The notes under the pieces were generated by a model. It was not told the DNA's origin. It did no database searches and worked only from the letters and a program-made list of their open reading frames with translations. This document shows, one piece after another, positions 56,501 through 64,000 of a DNA stretch of 64,000 nucleotides. Source of the DNA: Verrucomicrobium spinosum DSM 4136 = JCM 18804 (GTDB lineage: Bacteria; Verrucomicrobiota; Verrucomicrobiia; Verrucomicrobiales; Verrucomicrobiaceae). Location: positions 5,551,105-5,615,104 of the forward strand of contig NZ_ABIZ01000001.1 in the NCBI RefSeq assembly GCF_000172155.1, given 5' to 3'. The translations under genes and the position numbers were made by a program. How positions within the stretch are numbered: the stretch's first letter is position 1; each line of letters starts with the position of its first letter.

Positions 56501-57523
56501 GTTGGTCGTCACTGGCGTCACAGACGGCAGGTTGGAGTCGTCCACCTTTGCGTCCTGGCCCTTGGCGAGCGCCCAGATGACCTTGTCCCGGTTCGCGGTC
56601 ATCACGTCACGCACACTCATCTCCTCCTGCATCACCTTGTAGTTGGAGACGTAAGGGGCAGGAGCGTTGCGATCACTGATGAACCCTCCTTTGCCCGGCT
56701 GGTAGGCGAGGGCAGAACGGCCACCATACACATTGTAGCCGTCCACCGTGCGGTAGCGATTGTGCCAGGCTTCGTTGCGGTCCACCACGGCTGCACGCAG
56801 CTTTTCCAATCCATCCAGAGCTGGTGCTTTTTCTCCAAAGAGCGCCTCAAAGAACGCAGGAGCGAGCGCCCTGTAACCCTCGTCCTTCAGGTGGATGCCG
56901 TTGAACGTGAGCGGGCTCTTGGACTCCGCATAAAGCTTCTGGGAGATCTTGTAGAGATCCACGAACTGGACGCCTTCCGCAGCCGCCACTTCAGACATGG
57001 CTGCCGTGTAGTTCTGGATGTTCGTGTTGTTCTCACCCGGATCGGGCACGTTGGGATCAGCCTGCTTCTCCGCAGCGATGGGAGATACCAGCACAATCCG
57101 AGGCGATCCCTTGCCACTGTAGTTCTGAGCCTTGGCATCCTTGAGGAACTTTTCCAGGTTCTTCTTGAATGCGTCGATGCCTTCATACCCTTTAAACGAC
57201 TCGTTGAAGCCGTAGAAAGCCAGGATCACATCCGTACCCGTCTTGCCCAGCCACTCATCCCGTGTGCCAAAGTTGTCCACGCGGTGCCAGGTGTTCACCT
57301 CATCACCGCCGAACGAGAGGTTGCGCATCACAAGATTGTCCTCTTTGAACCGGCTGTAAATCAGTGTCTCCAGCCAGCCAAAGTGCTGCATGCGATCTGC
57401 GAGCGTATTGCCTAGGATGCTGATGTGATCGCCGGGCTTGAGTTCCAGCCGGGCGGGTGCCTGGGCATGCAGCCCTCCGGCCATCGCCAGGGTGAGCAGT
57501 GTGGTGAACAACGTGGGTTTCAT
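53513..57523 (-). CDS. Secreted SGNH / PVC dehydrogenase propeller / HEAT / cupredoxin protein
   Basis: This 1336-residue protein (ATG 57523) has a signal peptide and four parts. Residues about 25-230 are SGNH-like (DHISILGNTLADRMQH, AFYGFNES, NGIHLKDEGY), but the GDSL nucleophile is replaced (GNT). Residues about 360-770 are the PVC 'membrane-bound dehydrogenase' propeller (QMAFDTKGRLWVAVWPNYPE, FEDTNHDGKADK, FVRDTDGDGRGDK, AAAVAPDGSLFFSDW). HEAT-like helices run from about 800 to 1190. The last ~130 residues are a cupredoxin with copper ligands in DVMPHNLVVV and FVCTFPGHAMIM (His, Cys, His, Met). It probably oxidises a sugar or alcohol outside the cell, with copper as electron acceptor (inference). 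Confidence 0.85.
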   Translation of the reverse strand: MKPTLFTTLLTLAMAGGLHAQAPARLELKPGDHISILGNTLADRMQHFGWLETLIYSRFKEDNLVMRNLSFGGDEVNTWHRVDNFGTRDEWLGKTGTDVILAFYGFNESFKGYEGIDAFKKNLEKFLKDAKAQNYSGKGSPRIVLVSPIAAEKQADPNVPDPGENNTNIQNYTAAMSEVAAAEGVQFVDLYKISQKLYAESKSPLTFNGIHLKDEGYRALAPAFFEALFGEKAPALDGLEKLRAAVVDRNEAWHNRYRTVDGYNVYGGRSALAYQPGKGGFISDRNAPAPYVSNYKVMQEEMSVRDVMTANRDKVIWALAKGQDAKVDDSNLPSVTPVTTNKPGDLPDGKHTFLSGEESISKMKMPPGIKVQLFADEKMFPELVKPVQMAFDTKGRLWVAVWPNYPERTPTSPKGDSLLVFEDTNHDGKADKCTPFLDNLNCPTGFQFYKDGVLVMKSPDLLFVRDTDGDGRGDKTERVLTGLCASDSHHETNSMCYEPGGAVYCSDGVFHRTQLETAAGPVRNSDGAIYRYEPQTGKFERYAAYGFANPHGRVFDYWGNDIITDATGNANYYGPGFSGFLSEGKHSNYQQFWNRPSRPCAGTTILSSRHFPEGFKDNFLNLNVISIQGIFRVKVTEEGSGLKGENIEYDWNGEKLTTLVETSPKDNEKFRPSAAAVAPDGSLFFSDWSNSIIGHMQHHLRDPNRDNIHGRIYRVTYEGRPLLEPKKIDGEPVEKLLDLLKEPENDVRTRTKIELHKHATAEVIAATQKWVKQFDPNKVEDAHHILEGLWVHQWHNVVNPELIATVLKSPEPRARAQAVRVVCYQRDRIPNALALLKAAANDPSPRVRLEAVRAASFFNGPDVPKALEVAYDVLKHDTDYYLDYCVKETLRQLQSLSKEKVLPAEPAVLAALITRMDDKELEAQPEVEAVLVAKLQRKSYDLAKRDRFLKELARLRNSDPVAELVTAIKTLDGKDGADAAVATELGKMLVATPAARLEKVIPQVTELAKNARMPAVSRAAWATLIMKDRKADDVWAASADGKSRLAVVSGLALVTDPAVRAAFYPQLTALLADVKTKGPVRKAAILALPLTGAQNAEASFKVLANELKEGRERAAVAGAMMQLPRTSWDKASAGDLAQGVLNYAKSVDAKRRADQDFVELNQLGMELASLAGNSGLRKELRSLGVSVFVIKTVHEQLRFDTQRIVVEKGKPFEILFENTDVMPHNLVVVEPDQHLNIGMAAMTMSPNDKDKKGRAYLPKNFKILDATHMLEPGQKEKLQLKAPDKEGNYEFVCTFPGHAMIMWGQVVVTGDVEGYLQANPVPHLPMATMPAAPPVK

Positions 57524-57859
57524 GAACTTGAGTAAGGAAGACTCCGGCACTTGCCGGACACATTTTACGGATTTCGCAGCACTATTAGTTCAGTAGATTC
57601 CAAAGAGACAACATAGCCGCCCGGCCCCATCCTAAACGAGGCTGCTCGGGAATGGAGCGGACGACGGTTCTGGGACTGGAATTTCCTGCGCACATGGAGG
57701 GAATGGCTCTGAAGGAGAACACGCCCCCGGCTCTTTTCCCAACCCGGTTCGCGGGCATGAAAAAGGGCGACGAGAGCTTTAATGGCACCCGTCGCCCGGA
57801 TTGGGACAAGAATCTTGCCGTCGGGGGCTACCCCCCAAAGAGACGGCGGTCAGGCAGGA
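57524..57859. other. Intergenic region between the cupredoxin gene and the MsbA-like gene
   Basis: 336 bases without a convincing gene. It holds the terminator of the MsbA-like gene (57760-57797) and, on the minus strand, presumably the promoter of the cupredoxin gene. Two short open frames on either strand have irregular composition. Confidence 0.5.
57760..57797 (-). terminator. Terminator of the MsbA-like gene
   Basis: GGGCGACG (57765-57772) pairs with CGTCGCCC (57790-57797). On the minus strand five T follow (plus-strand A at 57760-57764). It lies about 60 bases after the transporter stop. Confidence 0.75.
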
Positions 57860-59992
57860 TCAGTTTGCCGCGGCTTCAAGAACCTCACTTTCGTAGGGCT
57901 CGTCTAGGTTCACGTCTTCCACCGCATGACTGGGGTCCACATTGCCACTGCGGAACTGCAGGTGATAGAGGCGCTGGTAGAGCTCGCAGCGCTGGAGCAG
58001 GTCGTGATGCGGCCCAACATCCAACACGTAACCTTTGTCCATGACCACGATCTTGTCGGCCTCCAGCACGGTGGAGAGACGGTGGGCGATGGCGATAACG
58101 GTCTTCCCCTTGGCCAGGGTCTCAATGGCCTCCTGGATGATCTTCTCGCTCTCGGTATCCAGCGCCGCCGTGGCCTCATCCAAAAGGAGAATCGGGGCAT
58201 TGCGCAGGATGGCGCGAGCGATGGAGATGCGCTGTTTCTGACCACCGGAAAGCTTGTTCCCGCTGTCACCCACGATCGTGTGGTAGCCATGCTCCTGATC
58301 CTGCACAAAGTCGTGCACGTGGGCCTTCTTGGCCGCCTCAATGATCTCGGTGTCGGTGGCGTTCAGACGGCCATAGCGGATGTTGGCCTCAATGGTGTCG
58401 TGGAAGAGGAAGGTGTCCTGGCTCACCACACTGACGTTGTTGCGCAGGGATTCCTGAGTCACCGAGCGCAGGTCGTGGCCATCCAGGCAGATGGACCCGG
58501 TGTCGGGATCATAGAAGCGCAAAAGCAGGGAGAACAACGTGCTCTTGCCAGCGCCACTGGGACCGACCAGGGCATAGAACTGACCGGGCTCCAACTCGAG
58601 ATTGACTCCCTGCACGGCAGGCTGGAGTTCCCCCTCCTTGACCTTGTGAAGCTTGGTCTTCTTCTTCTTTTTCTTCTTTTCGACCTCCTCGGGTGTCGGC
58701 ACGTAGGCGTACGGAGAAGCCTTCTTCTCCTGGGCCCGATAGGTGAAGGAGACGTCGTGGAAACTCAGGGCACCCTTGGCGTTCTTGAGCTTTTTGGCAT
58801 CGGGAGCGTCCTTGATATCCGGCTCTCTCTCCATGATCTCGAAGAGACTGCTCGTAGCCACTACCGTTTTCTGCATGAGGAGCTGGATGCGGCTGAGGGC
58901 CTTGGCATGCGGATAAATCTGGGTCAGCGCCATCGCGATGACGAGGAACTCCTTGGCCCCCATGCCACGCTGGGAGGCATAAACCAGGCCCGCAGCAAGC
59001 CCCAGGGAGGCGGTCGTCTCCACAATGGGGCCCACGATTTCCAGCGCCTTCGTCCAACGGATGATCAGTTCCTGCATGCGCAGGGCCGCACGCTTGAACT
59101 TGGACATCTCATAGTCTTCACGGGCATGGGACTTCACCACGCGGATGCCAGCAAAGGTCTCATGCATGGTAACCATGAGCATGCCAGCCTCCTCCTCTTC
59201 CTTGGCACCCGCCTTGCGCACCTTGCGCCCGACCGCCATCACCGGCCCGATGCAGAGAGGAAACACGATGAGGGAGGCGACTGTGAAGAACCAGTCGTAG
59301 TAAAGCAATGCGGCGAAAATGGCGAGGATGGCCGCAGGACGCTGCACCAGGTCCTGCGAGAGCGTCACAACGTTCTGCTGGGCCACGCGGGCCTGGTTGA
59401 ACACCACCTGAATGAGGTCACCCACTTTCGCATGGGTGTAGAAACTCAAAGACTGCCGGAGCAGCGAGGCAAACACCTCGTTTCGCAGATCGTAGAGCAC
59501 CCGGTTTCCCACCCACATCAGACAGTAGTTGGAGAAGTAGGTCAGCATGCCCCGTATAAAAATGAGCAGCGGGATGAGTGCGGCGAAGAAGACGATCAGG
59601 GGGATCTCCTGGGGCTGCTCTTCCGGCACACCCACCATGATGGGGAGGCCCGTGGCAGCCAGCATCTCTATATTGGGCTGGGAACCGTCCACCTTGTCTG
59701 GGAACCAGTGACTGACCCACTTTGCAGGATCCACCTGGCCCATGAAGGGAATATGAGGCTTCTCCATCGCCTCTCCGGGGAGCACCACAGAGAAGATGAT
59801 TTGGAACCCAATAATCATCACGGCGTTGAACAAGCCAGAGATGATCCCGAAGAATGCTCCCGCCAGGAACCTCCCTCGGTAGGGCTTCATGTAACTGAAA
59901 AGCTTGCCGTAGGCCTTGGTCGCAACGCGAATCACTTCGCGTGTGCTCATTTGGGAAAGCTGTTTGCGGCTGATCTTGTGAGAATCGGACAT
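57860..59992 (-). CDS. MsbA-like ABC exporter (permease fused to ATPase)
   Basis: The 710-residue half-transporter has six membrane helices (about residues 30-340) and an ATPase with Walker A VGPSGAGKSTLF, Q-loop VVSQDTFLFHDTIEANIRYG, signature KLSGGQKQRISIARAIL and Walker B ILLLDEATAALD. A long first periplasmic loop (PGEAMEKPHIPFMGQ...) and a Lys-rich insert (EEVEKKKKKKKTKLHKV) just before the Walker A strand are unusual. In this context, next to a GT9 enzyme, lipid A-core flipping is likely. The ATG at 59992 is preferred over an upstream start at 60064. Confidence 0.9.
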   Translation of the reverse strand: MSDSHKISRKQLSQMSTREVIRVATKAYGKLFSYMKPYRGRFLAGAFFGIISGLFNAVMIIGFQIIFSVVLPGEAMEKPHIPFMGQVDPAKWVSHWFPDKVDGSQPNIEMLAATGLPIMVGVPEEQPQEIPLIVFFAALIPLLIFIRGMLTYFSNYCLMWVGNRVLYDLRNEVFASLLRQSLSFYTHAKVGDLIQVVFNQARVAQQNVVTLSQDLVQRPAAILAIFAALLYYDWFFTVASLIVFPLCIGPVMAVGRKVRKAGAKEEEEAGMLMVTMHETFAGIRVVKSHAREDYEMSKFKRAALRMQELIIRWTKALEIVGPIVETTASLGLAAGLVYASQRGMGAKEFLVIAMALTQIYPHAKALSRIQLLMQKTVVATSSLFEIMEREPDIKDAPDAKKLKNAKGALSFHDVSFTYRAQEKKASPYAYVPTPEEVEKKKKKKKTKLHKVKEGELQPAVQGVNLELEPGQFYALVGPSGAGKSTLFSLLLRFYDPDTGSICLDGHDLRSVTQESLRNNVSVVSQDTFLFHDTIEANIRYGRLNATDTEIIEAAKKAHVHDFVQDQEHGYHTIVGDSGNKLSGGQKQRISIARAILRNAPILLLDEATAALDTESEKIIQEAIETLAKGKTVIAIAHRLSTVLEADKIVVMDKGYVLDVGPHHDLLQRCELYQRLYHLQFRSGNVDPSHAVEDVNLDEPYESEVLEAAAN

Positions 59993-60060
59993 CGGGGAAG
60001 TTGCAGTCTCACTGCCTCCGGGGAGCCAGGGAGTTGAGCATCGCCCCTCCCTCCGCGTAA

Positions 60061-61101
60061 TCAAGAGATAAGCGTATCCACCGCCTGAAGCACCGCCCGG
60101 GCGGAAATTGCAGCCATTTCTCCCCCTTTAGCCTTGGGCTTGAACACCTTTTGAGGCAACTCCCCAGCTGGAGTGAGCACCACAGAGTGCTCATGGCGCG
60201 CGCGCCAGTGGAAGGGATTGGTGGGACCGAACAGGGCCACTTGGGGCCGGTGCTGCAAGGCAGAGAGGTGCATGGCCATGCTGTCCACACCCACAATCAC
60301 CTGGCTTCCGGCGATGAGTGCTGCCGTTTCCAGAAGCGAGCAACTGCCGGTGAGGTCAACCACGGGCGTGCGGAGGGCAGTTTTTAAACGAGCCAAGTGG
60401 CTCTTTTCCAGGCCGTCACCCGAACCGGTCAGCAGCACATGCAAACCGTGTCCGTCATGCAAATGGGCAGCCACTTCTGCCCAGCGGTCATCCAGCCAGA
60501 ACTTTTCTTCCCGGGCGGTTCCTGGGTGAATGATGGCGTAGCGGGCGTCGCGTGGCACGCCCAGATCTGCCAGCCTGCTCCGCATGCTTTCCCGCAGGGC
60601 ATGAGCAGTGATCAGGGCGGGGCCAGGTTCCGGATGCGTCGCCGGGTCAGGGGCATGCTCGCCCAGCTGGCCCAGGAGTTCATTCACCAGCGCCAGATGA
60701 AAGTCCACGGTATGGAGGTCCCTTACTGAAGCCTCGCTCAGGTGCGTGTAGGCCATGCGACGCAGCCGATGACCCGCGAACTTCGCATACCCGAGGCGAT
60801 GAACAGCCCGGGAGAGCTGAACGATCAGCGCAGCGCGATCAGTGCCTGTGAAATCCAGCACCGCCTCCCACTCCCCGGCCAGAGCAGAGCCCCAAGTCTC
60901 CAGATTCGCCCTTCCTGACCGGTAGGGGATGATCCTGTCAACCCCCGGCACACATTCAGCGAGGGCCGTAACCTGCATGGGCACGAGCAGCACGATCTCC
61001 GCATGAGGGCGGGCCGCCCGCAACGCCTGCACAGCTGGCGCGGTGAGGATGAAGTCACCGATGCGCTTGAGCTGGATCAAAAGATATCGTGCGGAAGACA
61101 T
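60061..61101 (-). CDS. Glycosyltransferase family 9 (heptosyltransferase-like)
   Basis: The 346-residue protein opens with LLIQLKRIGDFILTAPAVQALRAARP, the GT9 N-terminal pattern with the acceptor-binding Asp. The C-terminal domain has AIIHPGTAREEKFWLDDRWAEVA (sugar-nucleotide binding), VLLTGSGDGLEKSHL, and VIVGVDSMAMHLSALQHRPQVALFGPTNPFHWRA. These enzymes add heptose to the inner core of LPS from ADP-heptose, in the cytoplasm. It ends 68 bases before the MsbA-like exporter, on the same strand, so both may be in one LPS operon. Confidence 0.9.
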   Translation of the reverse strand: MSSARYLLIQLKRIGDFILTAPAVQALRAARPHAEIVLLVPMQVTALAECVPGVDRIIPYRSGRANLETWGSALAGEWEAVLDFTGTDRAALIVQLSRAVHRLGYAKFAGHRLRRMAYTHLSEASVRDLHTVDFHLALVNELLGQLGEHAPDPATHPEPGPALITAHALRESMRSRLADLGVPRDARYAIIHPGTAREEKFWLDDRWAEVAAHLHDGHGLHVLLTGSGDGLEKSHLARLKTALRTPVVDLTGSCSLLETAALIAGSQVIVGVDSMAMHLSALQHRPQVALFGPTNPFHWRARHEHSVVLTPAGELPQKVFKPKAKGGEMAAISARAVLQAVDTLIS

Positions 61102-61317
61102 GTGAGCGCGTGGCGAATGCGCAAAACACCATAGAAGCGGGTTGGGAGAATTTCAGTTTCAACTTTCAAGTTTTCAGCACCAGAACGTGATCCCCATTCC
61201 GGCTCCTCATTGCTACCTGCCGCCCACCAGGGTGGCGGGCTCCAGCGTTTTTGACCATCGAGAGCACGAAATGGCTCAACCAGAACTCCAATCTGTTGAA
61301 CTGTGCCCCGGGGGGGG

Positions 61318-62040
61318 TCAGCGGTGGATTTCCCCTGCGGTCTCTTGCGTGTGGAGGAACGCTTGCACGACCGATGAAGAAAGGGTGGCCCCAGAGGCAA
61401 GGGATCGCGGAACGATCATCGTCGAGTTAATGACCCGGGTCGCTCCGGGGTTGGGCGTTAAAATGCGAGCCCCGTGCAGCACCCCAGGGGTGTGGCAAGG
61501 ATCGCCGGGAGCGGTCGAACAGTTGTTTACCACAACGATGCGGGGCCGATGTTCCTGCCAGTCTTCCAGAAGGGTGAGATCGTCGGCGAGCAGCTTCTCC
61601 TGGCCAGACATCATCGGGTTGTGCTCCGCCAGAAATTCCTGCGGCGTGAGTCCCCTGCCCTCGGCACAACGGCTGTAGTCGGCGATGCAAAACTCGCTCC
61701 GCACAGAGGTTGGCTCATAACCCAGCATCAAGAACGAGCGGGCTGGTGCTCCATCCAGATGCAGCCGCGTGGTGTTCTGCTGGTCAAACCGTCCCATGGA
61801 GACATACTCCAGCGGCTCGCCAAACTGTTGCCCGTAAAGGCGTGAAAGAGCCTCCTTCAAGGTGACCATGTGTTGGCGCAGCCCCAAAGATTCAGTGCAT
61901 TGCGGAAAAACCACCACACAGAATCCCGGTTCACGGAAATCTCTCCTGAAAACCCGGTCCGCCACCGACTGCGCGACATCTGGTGTGATGGCGGAGTCTT
62001 CCTGATCGATCCAATAGGAAAGGGAAAGCGGAGACATCAT
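61318..62040 (-). CDS. Hypothetical protein, possible 2OG-Fe(II) oxygenase
   Basis: The 240-residue protein (ATG 62040; the TTG at 62046 is an alternative) starts two bases after the cobalamin adenosyltransferase stop, so translation is probably coupled. It contains RLHLDGAPARSFLMLGYEPT (an H-x-D pair) and later a candidate distal His/Arg pair in LHGARILTPNPGATRVINST, which fits the iron and 2-oxoglutarate ligands of the double-stranded beta-helix family. The spacing is a little long. I give this only as a possibility. Confidence 0.45.
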   Translation of the reverse strand: MMSPLSLSYWIDQEDSAITPDVAQSVADRVFRRDFREPGFCVVVFPQCTESLGLRQHMVTLKEALSRLYGQQFGEPLEYVSMGRFDQQNTTRLHLDGAPARSFLMLGYEPTSVRSEFCIADYSRCAEGRGLTPQEFLAEHNPMMSGQEKLLADDLTLLEDWQEHRPRIVVVNNCSTAPGDPCHTPGVLHGARILTPNPGATRVINSTMIVPRSLASGATLSSSVVQAFLHTQETAGEIHR

Positions 62041-62042
62041 GC

Positions 62043-62618
62043 TCAAGCCTGGCCTGAGGCAGCCGCTTCCGCCCCGCTACTTCCTTTTTCTTCAACCCGG
62101 GCGATAAGCCACAGCACATCTGAGAGACGGTTCAGGTAGCGCACAATGTCCGCATTCGGCACGGCCTCAGGGGTGCCCTCCAGCAGCACCACACAGCGTT
62201 CTGCCCGCCTACAGACCGTGCGGGCCACATCCGCGTGAGCTCCCCCCAACGATCCTGCGGCCCCGGGCAGCGCCCAGCCATGGAACTTCAACGCCCCGGC
62301 CATTTCCAGATCGCTGACCAGCACATCCAGATAGTCCACGGAATCTGCGTTCACCCGCTGAGGATGGCTGGCCGCATAGCGCTCTTCTTCCCCGGGGGGA
62401 GTTGCCAGTTCGCCCATCAGAGCGATGAGTGTGAGCTGGATCTTGTGCACCTCACGGGTCGAATAGTCCGTCTTCCCCGTCACTCGTACCAGCCCCAAAG
62501 CCGCATTCAGTTCATCGACACACCCGATCACATCAATGCGTGGATAGCTCTTTTTTACACGACATCCAAAGAGAAGGTCGGTTTCTCCGGAGTCTCCCCG
62601 GCGGGTGGTGATGGACAT
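62043..62618 (-). CDS. Cob(I)alamin adenosyltransferase, PduO type
   Basis: The 191-residue protein catalyses transfer of adenosyl from ATP to cob(I)alamin to make coenzyme B12. The PduO-type motifs are present: TTRRGDSGETDLLFGCRVKK (ATP-binding start), VDELNAALGLVR, HKIQLTLIALMGELATP, LPGAAGSLGGAHADVARTVCRRAER and YLNRLSDVLWLIARVEE. A C-terminal Ala/Gly tail follows. It is coupled to the downstream hypothetical gene. It may serve a B12-dependent mutase or reductase elsewhere. Confidence 0.92.
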   Translation of the reverse strand: MSITTRRGDSGETDLLFGCRVKKSYPRIDVIGCVDELNAALGLVRVTGKTDYSTREVHKIQLTLIALMGELATPPGEEERYAASHPQRVNADSVDYLDVLVSDLEMAGALKFHGWALPGAAGSLGGAHADVARTVCRRAERCVVLLEGTPEAVPNADIVRYLNRLSDVLWLIARVEEKGSSGAEAAASGQA

Positions 62619-62682
62619 GGGAAGTGGCGGGGTGGACGATTCGGGACACCTTGGGCGCTCTCGATGAACTCAAGTCGCGAGG

Positions 62683-62766
62683 AAGTGAAAAGTAAAAGAG
62701 TGAAAAGTGAAAAGTCCAGCGCGAGCTGCCCTACACTTTTCACTTTTCACTCTCAACTTTTCACTT
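62683..62766. repeat. Near-perfect 32-base inverted repeat overlapping the DUF1501 stop
   Basis: The left arm 62683-62715 and the right arm 62735-62766 are nearly perfect reverse complements (one gap and one or two mismatches), built from repeats of GTGAAAAGT. The loop is 19 bases, GC-rich. The right arm overlaps the DUF1501 stop codon. It is AT-rich, unlike the region, and could serve as a terminator for the DUF1501 gene. Confidence 0.75.
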
Positions 62767-64000
62767 CACACCAACACCTCCCGAATCACCCGGCCATGCA
62801 CATCTGTGAGCCGGTAGTCGCGACCGCCGAAGCGGTAGCGAAGTTTTTCGTGATCAAAGCCGGCGAGGTGGAGAACCGTCGCCCACAGGTCGTACACGCT
62901 GGTGACGTTTTCGACGGCGTGATAGCCAAGTTCATCAGTTGCTCCATAGATCGTGCCGCCTCTGACCCCACCACCTGCAAGCCAGATGCTGAAGCCGTAC
63001 GGATTGTGATCCCGGCCATCGCTGCCCTGGGAAAACGGTGTGCGGCCGAACTCGCCTGCCCAGATGATGAGCGTTTCATCGAACAGCCCTCGCGATTTGA
63101 GGTCCTTGATGAGGCCGGCCAGAGGCTGGTCCACTTGATAGGCCATGGCCCCGTGACCTTCAAAGATCTTGCCGTGCTGATCCCAGGGGTTGGGTGCGTT
63201 GCCCGCGCCAATGCCCTTGTTGAGGCAGGTAAGTTCGATGAACCTCACGCCGCGCTCCACCAGACGGCGGGCGAGCAGGCACTGCTTGGCATAGCCGGAT
63301 TTTTCCTTGTCGGCAGAATCCAGACCGTATAATTTCTTCGTCGCTTCGGACTCATCGGAAAGGTCGCACAGCCCTGGCACCGCACTCTGCATGCGATAGG
63401 CCATCTCGTAGTTGCGGATGGCCGCCTCCACCTGCGCATCCTGCTGGGTCGTTTCCAGGAACCGGTGGTCCAGCTTGCTGATGAGGCCAAGGCGACGGCG
63501 CTGGGCGGCGTCCAGTTCCCGGGGTTTGATGTTGCTGAGCGGCTCATCCGCATCGGGATTGATAAAGGAGGCCTGGTTCACCGCAGGCAGGAATCCGCTG
63601 CCAAACAGGCCCACGCCACCATGGGGCACATTGCCATGGCTGAGGACCACAAATCCCGGCAGGTCGTTGGCTTCACTGCCCAGACCGTAGGTGAACCACG
63701 CCCCTGCACTGGGGAATCCGCTGAAAGGCTGGGTGCAATGGAAGAAATAGTTGCCCTGGGCGTGCTCGTTGACCTTGCTGGTCATGGAGCGGATCACCGC
63801 CAGATCATCCGCACACTCCCCGATGCAGGGGAACATGCTGCTCACAGGAATGCCGCTCTGGCCATAGCGCTTGAACTCAAACGGGCTTGCCATGATGTTC
63901 CCGTTGTTGTTGAACATCGTAGGCTTCACCGGCACCGGCATGGGCTGGCCATGACGCTTGGCGAGCTCCGGCTTCGGATCAAAGGAGTCCACATGCGAGA
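62766..64000 (-). CDS. DUF1501 domain-containing protein, N-terminus beyond right edge
   Basis: The frame is open through the right edge; the apparent start at 63992 is an internal GTG (the sequence reads [19 protein letters not shown], typical of the middle of this family), so the true N-terminus lies outside. About 411 residues are visible, including [43 protein letters not shown] and [12 protein letters not shown] at the end. DUF1501 proteins are sulfatase/phosphatase-fold secreted proteins common in Planctomycetes and Verrucomicrobia, usually paired with DUF1553 proteins; the partner is not visible here. Confidence 0.9.
   Translation of the reverse strand, partial: SHVDSFDPKPELAKRHGQPMPVPVKPTMFNNNGNIMASPFEFKRYGQSGIPVSSMFPCIGECADDLAVIRSMTSKVNEHAQGNYFFHCTQPFSGFPSAGAWFTYGLGSEANDLPGFVVLSHGNVPHGGVGLFGSGFLPAVNQASFINPDADEPLSNIKPRELDAAQRRRLGLISKLDHRFLETTQQDAQVEAAIRNYEMAYRMQSAVPGLCDLSDESEATKKLYGLDSADKEKSGYAKQCLLARRLVERGVRFIELTCLNKGIGAGNAPNPWDQHGKIFEGHGAMAYQVDQPLAGLIKDLKSRGLFDETLIIWAGEFGRTPFSQGSDGRDHNPYGFSIWLAGGGVRGGTIYGATDELGYHAVENVTSVYDLWATVLHLAGFDHEKLRYRFGGRDYRLTDVHGRVIREVLV

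Noticed and set aside
57585-57809. 74-codon minus-strand frame between the cupredoxin gene and the MsbA-like gene
   Set aside because: It covers the terminator hairpin and has no recognisable product.
57926-60037. 703-codon plus-strand frame opposite the MsbA-like gene
   Set aside because: It is antisense to intact ABC transporter motifs, and the product resembles a composition artefact.

Overview
The window reads as a high-GC chromosomal stretch from a verrucomicrobial bacterium, probably Verrucomicrobiales. The evidence is family content seen in the translated sequence: a DUF1501 protein, a PVC-type 'membrane-bound dehydrogenase' propeller protein, a DUF6600-like envelope protein, an iduronate-2-sulfatase-like sulfatase, an HpnD-type squalene-pathway enzyme and lipopolysaccharide genes. 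I saw no tRNA, rRNA, CRISPR array, transposase or prophage gene. The order of genes looks like stable core plus lineage-specific envelope genes, not a mobile island.

Layout. 1-5.8 kb: a gene fragment cut by the left edge, an SGNH hydrolase/sialidase-like fusion, a zinc-ribbon plus GNAT protein, small hypotheticals, an NTF2-like protein and an orphan LytS-type histidine kinase. 5.9-9.1 kb: pyrD and dsbD. 9.2-18.4 kb: a DUF6600-like protein with a long charged tail, a class A penicillin-binding protein, nadC interrupted by a frameshift, a beta-helix protein, a methyltransferase and an entericidin-like lipoprotein. 18.4-24.1 kb: a GHL10/DUF187 protein, an RraA-family protein, a NanM-like kelch protein, an MFS exporter and a small secreted protein. 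24.2-33.0 kb: housekeeping genes lnt, dprA, aroB, miaA, an RRM protein and ftsH.

33.3-38.9 kb: a 1259-residue TerB-like/FHA-like/ABCG-type transporter, followed by an unknown membrane protein whose stop overlaps the start of an HpnD-like synthase. 39-47.8 kb: a proline-rich secreted protein, a GT2/lipoprotein/methyltransferase cluster, two tandem paralogous secreted proteins of an unrecognised family, a zinc-ribbon metallopeptidase and a small membrane protein. 48-53.4 kb: a sulfatase, an O-antigen ligase-like protein, a PTS IIA-like protein and a ClC protein. 53.5-64 kb: a very large SGNH/PVC-propeller/HEAT/cupredoxin protein, an MsbA-like exporter, a GT9 glycosyltransferase, a possible 2OG oxygenase, a PduO-type cobalamin adenosyltransferase, a near-perfect 32-bp inverted repeat and a DUF1501 protein running off the right edge.

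Functional reading (inference). Envelope and LPS biogenesis recurs: an MsbA-like flippase, GT9 and GT2 enzymes, an O-antigen ligase, Lnt, PBP1A, HpnD and an LptE/YajG-like lipoprotein. Glycan scavenging is suggested by the sialidase-like, NanM-like, sulfatase, GHL10 and RraA proteins. I found no obvious new defence system. The most unusual items are the TerB/ABCG fusion, the cupredoxin-capped PVC protein, the tandem paralogs and the broken nadC.
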